Shown here in pieces: positions 43,034-51,519 of a stretch of 64,000 bases of DNA. The stretch is from Chloroflexota bacterium (GTDB lineage Bacteria > Chloroflexota > Anaerolineae > Anaerolineales > Villigracilaceae). Location of the stretch: assembly GCA_016213105.1 (NCBI GenBank), contig JACRBN010000016.1, positions 62,001 to 126,000 of the forward strand. Direction: 5' to 3'. The notes below the pieces were generated by a model that worked only from the letters and a program-made list of their open reading frames with translations, ran no database searches and was not told where the DNA came from. Position 1 is the stretch's first letter. Each line of letters begins with the position of its first letter. Made by a program: the position numbers and the translations under genes.

Positions 43034-43891
43034 ATGTCATCCCCAAAAGTCGCTCTTATATCCGACATCCACGGAAATTCCCCCGCCCTCGAGGCAGTGC
43101 TGGATGAGATCCAGCGTGAAGGATGCACGCGGGTATTCATGCTGGGCGACATCATCAACGGCTTCGACCCGCACGGCTGCGTCCAAGCGCTGCGCACCTG
43201 GAGCGACGCCGCAAGCGTGGAACTGGCCGCCATCAAGGGCAACGCCGAGGCGTACCTGACCACGCCCGAGCGCTCCGCCCTGCCCCATCAGGACAAAGCC
43301 TGGAACGCGGACATGATATGCCTGGTACAGTGGTTCCAGGATCAGTTATCGGCATCGGATTTGGAATGGATCCATTCCCTGCCCGATACGCTGCGCTGGA
43401 ATGACGCCCTGCTCGTGCATGACTCACCCATGGATCGCCTGGCCGTTCAAACCCAAAGCGACCCCGCAATCCAGCCACATCACCGCGAATGGTTTTTTCA
43501 TGGCCGCGGCCTCCTGCCTGACATGGATGGGGAACGCTGGCAGGAATTGATCGAATATATGCAGGAGGAAAACCTGGAGCAGGTCTTCTGCGGGCATACG
43601 CACGTTCCCTTCCACAGGCAGGTTGACTCCAGATCGATCTGCAACGTCGGCAGCGTTGGAGCGCCGCTCGATGGGGATGCCCGCGCCGCCTGGGTCCTGT
43701 TGGAAGGCAACCCGGACAAGGAGCAGACCCTCTCGATCCGACGGGTGGAGTACGACATTCCTGCCACGCTGCGCCTGATCGATGCCACCCCCGATTATCC
43801 CGATCTTAAAATCCCCGGCTATCATGAAGCCTACAAAAAGTGGATCCAGACGGGCATTCACTGGAGGGCGCACATCCCGAAGGGTGGATGA
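43034..43891 (+). CDS. Calcineurin-like metallophosphoesterase
   Basis: 285 residues. Metal ligands are visible: SDIHGNSPALEAVLD, LGDIINGFDPHG, AIKGNAE (in place of GNHD), LLVHDSP and FCGHTHVPFHR. This matches the YfcE/predicted phosphodiesterase group acting on small phosphate esters or nucleotides. ATG 43034 is chosen because of the GAAAGG upstream. It lies in a loose plus-strand run with GrpB-like, HIT and membrane protein genes. Confidence 0.92.
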   Translation: MSSPKVALISDIHGNSPALEAVLDEIQREGCTRVFMLGDIINGFDPHGCVQALRTWSDAASVELAAIKGNAEAYLTTPERSALPHQDKAWNADMICLVQWFQDQLSASDLEWIHSLPDTLRWNDALLVHDSPMDRLAVQTQSDPAIQPHHREWFFHGRGLLPDMDGERWQELIEYMQEENLEQVFCGHTHVPFHRQVDSRSICNVGSVGAPLDGDARAAWVLLEGNPDKEQTLSIRRVEYDIPATLRLIDATPDYPDLKIPGYHEAYKKWIQTGIHWRAHIPKGG

Positions 43892-43937
43892 TAAATCAAA
43901 GCGCGTTGGCTAAAGTTTGAGGAAATGGAGCGACACC

Positions 43938-44435
43938 GTGAATACCCACAAACCCTTCAACCTGGACGCTTACATCGATGGAATACAAAACAACCCGTGC
44001 TTCATCTGCGAAATGATCGTCGGGCGTCTCAATGGCAATCACATCATTTATCAAAACGACCTGTTCATTGCCTTCCTCAATAAATATCCCGTTTTGTATG
44101 GATATGTGCTGGTCGCGCCGCTGGAACACAAGGAACAGGTGACAGGGGATTTCTCACTGGACGAATATCTCGCCCTTCAGCGCGGGGTGTACCAGGTTGC
44201 CGAGGCACTCAGGCACAGTGTGGAAACTGAACGGGTCTACATCCTGTCGCTGGGAAGCCAGCAGGGAAATCGCCACGTTCACTGGCACATCGCTCCCCTT
44301 CCATATGGCGTGCCCTTCAAACAGCAACAGTTGGAGGCGCTGCGCGTTGAAAACGAAATCATGGATATACCTGAGCATGAAAGCGCGGATTTAGCCAGGC
44401 GTATCCGTGAAAACATGCGCCTGCATGGTGAATAA
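43938..44435 (+). CDS. HIT-family hydrolase
   Basis: 165 residues starting with GTG (GGAG seven bases upstream). The histidine triad is GNRHVHWHIAPLP, with the middle His as nucleophile. CFICEMIVGR near residue 21 could bind zinc. HIT proteins hydrolyse nucleotidyl bonds such as AMP-lysine or dinucleoside polyphosphates. The substrate here is not known. Confidence 0.92.
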   Translation: MNTHKPFNLDAYIDGIQNNPCFICEMIVGRLNGNHIIYQNDLFIAFLNKYPVLYGYVLVAPLEHKEQVTGDFSLDEYLALQRGVYQVAEALRHSVETERVYILSLGSQQGNRHVHWHIAPLPYGVPFKQQQLEALRVENEIMDIPEHESADLARRIRENMRLHGE

Positions 44436-44522
44436 GAAAATGCCGCTCGTGAATGCCGACCGACCCGGCACAACCGGCTAATGATCCCTTCCGGGCTCCC
44501 GTCTTGTTGAATGGAGGAAGTC

Positions 44523-44972
44523 ATGCCTGGCTTGAACACCCTGGACAGCCTATACGTGGTGACCGCATTCCTTTTCCATGCGGTGCTGGTCTTTCATTTT
44601 GCAATGCGCAAGTGGCGCTTCGAAAGCGCGCTTAAATATGGATACCTTGTGTACGCGCTGGGCCTCCCGGCTGCGGGGGTGAGCCTTCTTCTGCTCCTGG
44701 GTGGTGTCACCTGGTCACTCTGGTTGGGCGGATTCCTCTACCTCGCCTGGGCGATTTTCGGTTACATCATCGAATACAGGCTGAAGATCGAGTGGCGCAG
44801 CCCCATCCGCTGGACGGTCTTCGGTCCGTATATCACCCTGTACCTCGGGACCGTCATGTTTTACTGGTGGCCGCTGAACCTGCTCTGGAAACCGCTCTGG
44901 TATGCAGCCGCGTTCCTGTTCGTCATCGAAACCATTCTCAACGTCACGTCGCACGAGCCGACTCCATCCTAA
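44523..44972 (+). CDS. Small membrane protein of unknown function
   Basis: 149 residues from ATG 44523 (GGAGGAAGTC upstream). Four hydrophobic helices lie at about 14-30, 43-65, 68-88 and 100-138; aromatic residues are frequent (VMFYWWPLNLLWKPLWYAAAFLF). No family is recognised. Its last codon overlaps the end of the convergent GNAT gene by three bases. Confidence 0.7.
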   Translation: MPGLNTLDSLYVVTAFLFHAVLVFHFAMRKWRFESALKYGYLVYALGLPAAGVSLLLLLGGVTWSLWLGGFLYLAWAIFGYIIEYRLKIEWRSPIRWTVFGPYITLYLGTVMFYWWPLNLLWKPLWYAAAFLFVIETILNVTSHEPTPS

Positions 44973-45565
44973 CGAGACGATTTGAGCCAGCCTTCCAGGC
45001 GGGATTTGACGGCAGGCCACTCCGAATCCAAAATACTATAGAACACCGAATGACGGATGGTGCCATCGGGCAGGATCATGTGATTGCGCAGCACGCCCTC
45101 CCGCACCGCGCCCAACCGTTCGATGGCGCGCTGGGAGCGTTCGTTGCGCAGGTCGGTCTTCAATTGCACACGGATCGCGCCCAGCGTCTCGAAGGCGTGT
45201 TTCAGCAGCAGGTATTTACACTCCGTGTTGACGGCCGTGCGCTGAAAATCCAGTCCATACCACGTGCCGCCAATCTCCAGGCCGCGATCCCTGGGCATGA
45301 TGTTCAGGTAACGGGTCGCGCCTGCCACCCGCCCCGAGGCGAGATGCACGGCCACGAAAGGCTGGTCGGTGCCCTTCTCCGCGCGGGACAGAATATCGCG
45401 CACCCAATTCTGCATATCTTCCGCTGTTTTCATGTCGCCGTACAGCATGAAATGCCAGAAGTCCTGACCCGCGCCGATCTCCGTCAGCGCCGGAACGTGG
45501 GCTTCGGTCATCGGCTCCAGGCGCACATATTGACCTGTCAGGATGACAGGGTTGACCCAACTCAT
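44969..45565 (-). CDS. GNAT N-acetyltransferase (RimJ/RimL type)
   Basis: 198 residues. The fold is shown by LTGQYVRLEPMTEAH, FVAVHLASGRVAGATRYLNI, EIGGTWYG and the acetyl-CoA site region NTECKYLLLKHAFETLGAIRVQLKTDLRNERSQRAIERLGA-like helix. It resembles acetylases of amino acids or protein N-termini, as in the RimL group. The start overlaps the SRPBCC gene stop as ATGA (45562-45565), so it is third in a coupled unit with murE. Confidence 0.9.
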   Translation of the reverse strand: MSWVNPVILTGQYVRLEPMTEAHVPALTEIGAGQDFWHFMLYGDMKTAEDMQNWVRDILSRAEKGTDQPFVAVHLASGRVAGATRYLNIMPRDRGLEIGGTWYGLDFQRTAVNTECKYLLLKHAFETLGAIRVQLKTDLRNERSQRAIERLGAVREGVLRNHMILPDGTIRHSVFYSILDSEWPAVKSRLEGWLKSSR

Positions 45566-46023
45566 GGCTTGCCTCCAAACAATTCCGCGATCTTAACGGC
45601 GCGATACTTGAAAATACCTTCCAACCTGGCGCGGATCCAAAGCGCGTTGACGGCATCGCCCAGCACGCCAAACGGCGCAGCGTAAGTCACCTGGTCGGTC
45701 ATGGTCACGCCGCCCGCCGCAGGGACAAAGCGGTGCTCGTGGTACCAAAAGCGATACGGCCCCACGCGCTGTTCGTCCACAAAATACTCACCCTCCCTGA
45801 CGTGAGCGATCTCGGTCAACCACAGGGAGCGCAGTCCGCGCACAAACTCCACGCGATACTCGATGATCTGGCCCTCGTACATCGCTTTGTCGCCGCCTGC
45901 CACGATCTCGAAATTCATATCGGGCGGCGTGATCTCGTTCAGATTCTTCGGGTCGGCAAAATACGCCCATACCCTTTCCAGCGGTGCGGGAATGAATTGC
46001 CCGCTTCGCAAATAGTGGATCAT
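45562..46023 (-). CDS. SRPBCC/START-like ligand-binding protein
   Basis: 153 residues. MIHYLRSGQFIPAPLERVWAYF, then DPKNLNEITPPDMNFEIV and VTMTDQVTYAAPFGVLGDAVNALWIRARLEGIF are typical of the cyclase/dehydrase-like SRPBCC family often found as small cell-division or lipid-binding proteins. It starts within the murE stop (ATGA, 46020-46023). The ligand is unknown. Confidence 0.88.
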   Translation of the reverse strand: MIHYLRSGQFIPAPLERVWAYFADPKNLNEITPPDMNFEIVAGGDKAMYEGQIIEYRVEFVRGLRSLWLTEIAHVREGEYFVDEQRVGPYRFWYHEHRFVPAAGGVTMTDQVTYAAPFGVLGDAVNALWIRARLEGIFKYRAVKIAELFGGKP

Positions 46024-47621
46024 CCCTTCAGCCACTCCGCTTCGGGTCGATCCTGCGAGGGCAGGTAGGGCATCCGCGGCCCCTCCACACCCAGCAGCTC
46101 GGACAACGCCGCGCGCATCGCCGTGCGATCATCCCACAGGAATTCGGTCTTCCCGAAGCACATGGATTGTTCGTGGCCCTTGCCGCAGGCGAGGACGATG
46201 TCACCTGGGCGCGCCAACCTGAGCGCAAAGCGGATGGCTTCGCCCCGGTCTGCGACCCGCCAAAAAGTCTCCCCCTCCACCCCGCCCCTGGACTCGGCGC
46301 CTGCCGCCATCTCGACGAGGATCCCGTCGAGGGACTCGCTGCGCGGGTCCTCGGCGGTCAGCACGGTCAGGTCGGCCAACTCGGCGGAAGTCTCGGCCAT
46401 CATGCGGCGCTTCTCGCGGTCGCGCAGTCCCGCCGAGCCGAAGACGGAAATCACGCGGCCCGTTGTCATCGGGCGGGCGGCCTCCAGCGCAACCTTCAAG
46501 GCGTTGGGCGTGTGGGCAAAGTCCACGATGGCGGTGAAATCCTGGCCCAGGTCGATGCGCTCCATGCGGCCAGGAACACCCTCCAGCGCGGCGAGGCCCT
46601 GCGCGGCCACCTCGGGCGCGATGCCCAGTCCAACCACAGCAACGGTAAACGCGGCCAGACAATTGGAAACGTTGAATGCGCCCACCAGCTTGCTAGAAAT
46701 GACTACGCGAAATTCACTGGAGGCCGCCGTAAAGTGAATCCCGGTCGGATCATAGACAACCTGCTCCGCGCGGATATCGGCTCCCTGCGCCAAGCCGTAG
46801 CTGACCTGGCGTGTGAACGGCTGGTCTTGAACGGTGGCCGCCAAAAAGTCGTAGGAGCGGTCATCGCGGTTGAGCACCGCCAGGCGCGGATTGCCCTGCG
46901 GCTTGGGCAGGGTGCGCTCCAGGCTTTGGAAGAGTCTGGCCTTGGCAGCGCGATAATTCTCGTAGGAACCATGCTGATCGAGATGCTCGTGCGTAATGTT
47001 GGTGACCACGCCGATGTCGAACTCGCAGGCATCCACGCGGAATTGCGCCCAGCCATGCGAGGTGGTTTCGAGCACCACATGGGTCAGGCCAGCCTCGACC
47101 ATGCGCGCGAGGTAACGCTGCACGTCGGGCGCATCCGGCGTGGTAACGTGGAAGCCCGTGTCGAGCGTCTCGTCGCCGATAACCGCGTTGACCGTGGAGA
47201 TCATGCCCGCCTTGAGTCCCGCCGCAACCAGGATGCGGTACAGCAGGTTGCTGGTGGTGGTCTTGCCGTCCGTGCCCGTCACGCCGACCACCGTCAGCTT
47301 GCGGCCGGGCCAGTCGTAAAAGGCGGCCGCCAGCCAGGTCAGGGACTGGCGGGCATTCTCGACCTGGATGTAGGGCAAATTGCCAATTTGCCCCACCTGT
47401 CCTACAGCCTTCTCCCCCACCACGGCAACGGCTCCGTTCGCGATGGCCTTTGGAATGTAGTCGTGACCGTCGGTCATGCCGCCGCGCATGGCCACGAAGA
47501 GGTCGCCAGGCTTCACGGCGCGGCTGTCGAGCGTGATGCCCGTGACGGGTCGCTCCAGGTTGCCGCTGGCCGAATACGGAAAGGGAAATTGGGAGAGGAG
47601 GGTTCGCAGTGTAATGGTCAT
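46020..47621 (-). CDS. murE: MurE-type UDP-MurNAc-tripeptide ligase
   Basis: Adds the third amino acid to the cell-wall precursor. 533 residues from ATG 47621. Present: LDSRAVKPGDLFVAMRG, ATP-binding GVTGTDGKTTTSNLL, ETTSHGWAQFRVDACEFD, NITHEHLDQHGSYENY and VDFAHTPNALKVALEAAR. The position that is DNPR in diaminopimelate-adding enzymes reads EDPRSES, so the amino acid used is uncertain. Residues VGQVGQIGNLPY near 80-90 are encoded by a palindromic repeat (47370-47396) and look like an in-frame insertion. It heads a coupled unit with SRPBCC and GNAT genes. Confidence 0.93.
   Translation of the reverse strand: MTITLRTLLSQFPFPYSASGNLERPVTGITLDSRAVKPGDLFVAMRGGMTDGHDYIPKAIANGAVAVVGEKAVGQVGQIGNLPYIQVENARQSLTWLAAAFYDWPGRKLTVVGVTGTDGKTTTSNLLYRILVAAGLKAGMISTVNAVIGDETLDTGFHVTTPDAPDVQRYLARMVEAGLTHVVLETTSHGWAQFRVDACEFDIGVVTNITHEHLDQHGSYENYRAAKARLFQSLERTLPKPQGNPRLAVLNRDDRSYDFLAATVQDQPFTRQVSYGLAQGADIRAEQVVYDPTGIHFTAASSEFRVVISSKLVGAFNVSNCLAAFTVAVVGLGIAPEVAAQGLAALEGVPGRMERIDLGQDFTAIVDFAHTPNALKVALEAARPMTTGRVISVFGSAGLRDREKRRMMAETSAELADLTVLTAEDPRSESLDGILVEMAAGAESRGGVEGETFWRVADRGEAIRFALRLARPGDIVLACGKGHEQSMCFGKTEFLWDDRTAMRAALSELLGVEGPRMPYLPSQDRPEAEWLKG
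47370..47396. repeat. In-frame palindromic repeat within murE
   Basis: GGGCAAATT-GCC-AATTTGCCC, perfect 9-bp arms with two further outer pairs. Read with murE it encodes VGQIGNLPY. The core is shared with the repeat ending the URO-D-like gene at 11768-11794. Confidence 0.75.
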
Positions 47622-47678
47622 GGCTGAATAACAATTCACAGTTGGAGTGCAGACTTCAGTCTGCGCTTCGAGTTAATC

Positions 47679-47714
47679 AAAAAAGAGGTTTTGACGATTC
47701 TCCGTCAAAACCTC
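47679..47714 (-). terminator. Terminator of the atp operon
   Basis: Perfect 12-bp arms GAGGTTTTGACG/CGTCAAAACCTC with a 6-base loop, followed on the minus strand by TTTTTTGATT. It lies just after the b/delta fusion gene, so the operon ends before any F1 genes. Confidence 0.9.
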
Positions 47715-47731
47715 CTTCACGTCAAGCAAAC

Positions 47732-48466
47732 TTACTTGAGGGTCTGGCGCAAGCCATCGAGCTTGCCAGCGACAGAACCATCGAGAACCTTGTCGCCGAC
47801 CTTGATGACGACGCCGCCCAGGATGGACGGGTCGACGCGGAAGGTGACGGCCTGGGCGCCGACCTTGGAGAGGATATCCTTCTTGACGGTGGATTCCTCG
47901 TCCGCGGTGAGCGGGAGGGCGCTGGTGACTTCGGCGGATTCGCCCTTGAAGTTGGCGCCGTCGAGCACAACAACCTTGCCGCCCCGAACGCCCGAGAAGA
48001 ACTCGTCGATCAGGATGTGTTGGCGCTTCTCATCCAGCGCTTCGCCGACCAGTTTCTGGGCGGCAGCGATGGAGAGGGCAGCCACCTGGCCGCGCAGGTC
48101 GCCGAGGATGCGGTTGCGCTCGACTTCAGCGTCGGCGATGGCGGCATCGCGGGCCTTGGCGGCTTCCGCTTCAGCGGCGGACTTCACACCCTTGGCGGCT
48201 TCGGTGGCGCGGTCGGTGGCTTCACGCACGACCTTGCCGGCTTCGGCCTGGGCTTCGGCGACTACCTTGGCGGCTTCCTTTTCCGCGTTGGCGCGGGCTT
48301 CGGCAGCCACACGGGCATCTTCGAGGCCCTGGGCAATTTTCTGTTTGCGGGTCTCCATCATGTTCATCATCGGGCCATAGACCCAGGAGTTCAACGTCAA
48401 AAAGACGATGGTGAACGCGATGATTTGAACGATGAGCAGACCAAGATTAATACCAAGTGCTTCCAT
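47732..48466 (-). CDS. atpF: ATP synthase b subunit fused to a delta-subunit C-terminal domain
   Basis: Forms the peripheral stalk of F-type ATP synthase. 244 residues. One membrane helix at about 8-27 (LGLLIVQIIAFTIVFLTLN) is followed by the b-type coiled coil rich in Ala, Glu and Lys (about 35-140). The last 70 residues (EVTSALPLTADEESTVKKD to VDPSILGGVVIKVGDKVLDG) match the C-terminal domain of the delta subunit. The helical N-terminal delta domain is missing. A b-delta fusion is known in mycobacteria, but there the full delta is kept. It is the last gene of atpI-B-E-F and is followed by a terminator. Confidence 0.9.
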   Translation of the reverse strand: MEALGINLGLLIVQIIAFTIVFLTLNSWVYGPMMNMMETRKQKIAQGLEDARVAAEARANAEKEAAKVVAEAQAEAGKVVREATDRATEAAKGVKSAAEAEAAKARDAAIADAEVERNRILGDLRGQVAALSIAAAQKLVGEALDEKRQHILIDEFFSGVRGGKVVVLDGANFKGESAEVTSALPLTADEESTVKKDILSKVGAQAVTFRVDPSILGGVVIKVGDKVLDGSVAGKLDGLRQTLK

Positions 48467-48484
48467 GCGATGCTCCTATTGAAA

Positions 48485-48727
48485 CTACACGACTTTGAAG
48501 AGCATCAGGAACGCGATGACCAGACAGTAGATCGCAATGGCTTCGGAGAACGCGATGCCCAGGATCATGTTGGTCAGCAGGTTGCCGTAGGTGTCGGGGT
48601 TGCGGGCCATGCCCGTCAGCGCGCCCTGCACCGACAGACCAATACCAATACCCGCGCCTGCCGCACCGATCATCGCCAAGCCTGCGCCAACGTAGCGCAT
48701 CGCATCCAAAAGAAATTGTCCATCCAT
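48485..48727 (-). CDS. atpE: ATP synthase c subunit
   Basis: 80 residues forming a two-helix hairpin. The polar loop ARNPDT and the ion-binding Glu in ILGIAFSEAIAIYCLV (about residue 62) are clear. The residues following Glu are Ala-Ile-Ala, not Ser-Thr as in sodium-binding rings, so proton coupling is more likely. It lies between atpB and the b/delta gene. Confidence 0.96.
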   Translation of the reverse strand: MDGQFLLDAMRYVGAGLAMIGAAGAGIGIGLSVQGALTGMARNPDTYGNLLTNMILGIAFSEAIAIYCLVIAFLMLFKVV

Positions 48728-48762
48728 GATTCAGCCTCCTTAGGTTGATTCCAGTAGAATTT

Positions 48763-49740
48763 TTAGTGAGATTCAGCGTGCTCGTCGCCATGACCCTGGG
48801 TGGCCTGGGCCATGAAAACCATGGTCAACATGCCAAACACAAAGGCCTGGATGACGCCGACGAAGAGTTCGAACATCATGACCATCGCGGGCAGGATACT
48901 GATCTTGCCCAACAGCCCCGCCACGATGGCGACCAACACGATGCCTGCGAACATGTTACCGAACAGACGGAAGGCAAACGAGAGGATCTTGGAGAGTTCC
49001 GAGATCAACTCCAGCAGGCCGACCAGGAAGTCCATCGCGCCAAAGAACGGCACCTTGAACATGCGCCTGGTGTTGAAGAACTTGCTCAGGTAGCCCCAGC
49101 CTTGCGCGCGAAAGCCGATGACCTGGATCATGACCACCGAGATGAGCGCCAGGGAGGCTGTGAAGTTCAAGTCCACAGAGATGCCGCGGAAGAAGGGGGC
49201 CAGGATGTAGTCATTGCTCAACTCGGGGGTGTAAATAACCCAGCCGTGCATCTCGCTGGCGTGATGTTCGCCGCCGTGCGGGTGCAGCACACCAATCGAC
49301 TCGAAGCCTGGGATCAGCTTGAGCAGGTTGGCAAGCAGCACGTAGATCATGATGGTGGCAAACCACGGGAAGATGGCCTTCGCCCATTTGCCTGCCGAAC
49401 CTTCAGTCAGGTTATAGAGCATCTCCAAAATGGCTTCCATGGCGTTGCCCACGCCGCGCGGCACCAGGTCCGTTTCGGCGCTCTTTTTGAGCGAACGATT
49501 GGTCGCCCAAGCCAGCCAAACCAGCAAAATAATGGTCACAACCAGCGTGGGGAGGGTGTTCACCAGGTAAAACGGGCCGAGGCCGAGGAAATTCTCGACA
49601 ATCGGCTCCTCGATCAATTTTTCTGCCGCCACCGTGATCTCGGGCTGGACGGGCACAAAGATGCCGCCCAAAATGAAGCCCACGATCATGAGTACTAGCA
49701 CGACCCAGCGGCGCCAGGGTCTGCGTTTTTGGTGTTCCAA
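48763..49740 (-). CDS. atpB: ATP synthase a subunit
   Basis: 325 residues with about six helices. The essential Arg is in ILSFAFRLFGNMFAG, and the final helix contains LFVGVIQAFVFGMLTMVF. It starts with TTG at 49740, placed by an AAAGGAGG site seven bases upstream. A hydrophilic loop with several His (HPHGGEHHASEMHG) lies at about 155-170 and the last residues are also His-rich. Confidence 0.96.
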   Translation of the reverse strand: MEHQKRRPWRRWVVLVLMIVGFILGGIFVPVQPEITVAAEKLIEEPIVENFLGLGPFYLVNTLPTLVVTIILLVWLAWATNRSLKKSAETDLVPRGVGNAMEAILEMLYNLTEGSAGKWAKAIFPWFATIMIYVLLANLLKLIPGFESIGVLHPHGGEHHASEMHGWVIYTPELSNDYILAPFFRGISVDLNFTASLALISVVMIQVIGFRAQGWGYLSKFFNTRRMFKVPFFGAMDFLVGLLELISELSKILSFAFRLFGNMFAGIVLVAIVAGLLGKISILPAMVMMFELFVGVIQAFVFGMLTMVFMAQATQGHGDEHAESH

Positions 49741-49752
49741 AGTCCGCCTCCT

Positions 49753-50025
49753 TTAATCAGAGTTCGAATCACTTGATTCGGATTGAGATTTCAACCTCGC
49801 CAGGGTCCTGCGTGCCACAGTCAGCATCAGGAGCACAGAGAGGGGAATTCCAGCGAATAACAAAACCAGTGTGATAACTGGTTTTGTTCCAAACATATTA
49901 TCGAGCCACAAACCGCCAAAGACCGAGGCCAGGATTACGACCAGAGTCAAGCACCCCACCTGGCCGATCAGTACGACCAGGAGGGTGCTGAGAATGCTTT
50001 GGCCTTTCTTCTCCGTTTGTGCCAT
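49753..50025 (-). CDS. AtpI/AtpZ-like ATP synthase assembly protein
   Basis: 90 residues with two helices (about 12-38 and 48-70) and a Ser/Asp-rich tail. First in the atp operon, 12 bases before atpB. Such small proteins help c-ring assembly or magnesium handling. A TATAAT lies eight bases before its ATG, so the operon mRNA would have almost no leader. Confidence 0.85.
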   Translation of the reverse strand: MAQTEKKGQSILSTLLVVLIGQVGCLTLVVILASVFGGLWLDNMFGTKPVITLVLLFAGIPLSVLLMLTVARRTLARLKSQSESSDSNSD

Positions 50026-50033
50026 GCGGCGCG

Positions 50034-50062
50034 ATTATAACTGACAGGTCAAATGCGGTCAA
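50034..50062 (-). promoter_or_regulatory. Promoter of the atp operon
   Basis: On the minus strand TTGACC (50057-50062), a 17-base spacer, then TATAAT (50034-50039). This is a strong consensus match located between nuoN and atpI. Transcription would start within one or two bases of the atpI ATG. Confidence 0.82.
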
Positions 50063-50070
50063 TAAAGTGG

Positions 50071-51519
50071 CTAAAAGAGATTTAGCGCACCCAGGGTCGA
50101 CCAGTCGAACCACGGCCCGAAGGCGGTGCCCAGCAGGATGACGGCAAAACCCAGCACCAGCAGCGCGATGGTGTACGGACGGGTCAGCGCGATGGGATGC
50201 GCTTCCTCGTTTTCGCCATCCATGCGATAGAGGTAGACGTACTTGAGCACGTTCAGGTAGTAGTACACGCCCACGATGGAGTTCAGGATGCCGACGATGA
50301 CCAGCCAGATCAGGGCGGGATTTTGCACCGCGGCGGCAAAAACGATCACCTTGGCCACAAAACCGCCGAAGGGCGGCATGCCCGCCAGGGACAGGAAGGC
50401 CACCAGCATGGCGATGCCCAGCCAGGGCGCGCGGCGGCTGAGGCCGGCGTAATCCTTGATCTCATCCGAGCCGGCGATGCGGCTGAAGGCCATGACGATG
50501 CCGAAGGCCAGCAGGTTGGTCGCGACGTAGGCCACCAGGTAGAAGATCACGCTGGCAGCGCCCAGGTCAGAGAAGGCCACCAGGCCGATCATGGCATAAC
50601 CCGCATGGGCAATCGAGGAGTAGGCCAGCAGGCGCTTGATGTTGGTCTGCGGCAGGGCCAGCAGGTTGCCGACGGTCATGGTGATGGCGGCCAGCACGGC
50701 CAGGATGGTGGTCCAGTCCGCGAAACCGGGGAAGACCTCGATGAACAGGCGCAAAAGCACGGCAAAGCCCGCAGCCTTGGAGGCCGTCGAGAGGAAGCCT
50801 GCGACGGGAGTGGGCGCACCCTGGTACACGTCGGGCGCCCAGAAGTGGAACGGGACCGCCGAAACCTTGAAGCCCAATCCCACCAGCAGCAGGAAGATCA
50901 CGCCAAAGACCATCAGGGACATGTTCCTGTCGGGGCCCAGGTTGTCAGCCAGCTTGTACAGGTCGGTGGTGCCGGTGAAGCCGAAGAGCAGGCTGAAGCC
51001 GTAGAGCATGACGGCCGAAGTCAACGCGCCGAAGAGCAGGTACTTGAAACCCGCCTCGGTGGAGGCCTTGTCGTCGAGCATGAACCCGGCCAGGACGTAG
51101 AGCGGAATGGAGGTCGTCTCGATGGCCAAGTAGAGCATGACCAAGTCGGCGGAGGAGGCCATCAGGCCCATCCCCATGGTCGTGGCCAGCAGCAACAGGT
51201 AGGACTCGCCGCGGCGGCCGAGTTTCTCGTGATCCATCATGAAGAGCGAAGTGGCGGCGGCCCCAAAGATGAAGATCATCTTGAAGAAGAAGCCGAACCA
51301 GTCGAAGCGCAGCATCCCGCCGAAGACGGCCTGCGGATCGCCGGGGCGGCCAAAGAGCAGGCTGATCGCCATGGTCGCGAGCAGGCCGCCAAAGGTCAGC
51401 CAGCCGGCTTTGCGGCGGTCCTCGACCTTCCAAAACGGTTCGACCACCAGCAGGATGACGGCGAGGGTCAGCAAAAGGAGTTCAGGCAAAATCGCCAGGA
51501 GCATGGTTGGAGTGTACAC
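50071..51519 (-). CDS. nuoN: NADH-quinone oxidoreductase subunit N
   Basis: Antiporter-like proton-pumping subunit of complex I. 482 residues and about fourteen helices. The GTG start at 51519 has GGGAGG upstream and directly follows the TAA of the preceding nuoM. The pump helices contain FKVSAVPFHFWAPDVYQGAP and GFLSTASKAAGFAVLLRL, with the conserved Lys residues. It is the last gene of the nuo group and is followed by the atp promoter. Confidence 0.95.
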   Translation of the reverse strand: MYTPTMLLAILPELLLLTLAVILLVVEPFWKVEDRRKAGWLTFGGLLATMAISLLFGRPGDPQAVFGGMLRFDWFGFFFKMIFIFGAAATSLFMMDHEKLGRRGESYLLLLATTMGMGLMASSADLVMLYLAIETTSIPLYVLAGFMLDDKASTEAGFKYLLFGALTSAVMLYGFSLLFGFTGTTDLYKLADNLGPDRNMSLMVFGVIFLLLVGLGFKVSAVPFHFWAPDVYQGAPTPVAGFLSTASKAAGFAVLLRLFIEVFPGFADWTTILAVLAAITMTVGNLLALPQTNIKRLLAYSSIAHAGYAMIGLVAFSDLGAASVIFYLVAYVATNLLAFGIVMAFSRIAGSDEIKDYAGLSRRAPWLGIAMLVAFLSLAGMPPFGGFVAKVIVFAAAVQNPALIWLVIVGILNSIVGVYYYLNVLKYVYLYRMDGENEEAHPIALTRPYTIALLVLGFAVILLGTAFGPWFDWSTLGALNLF

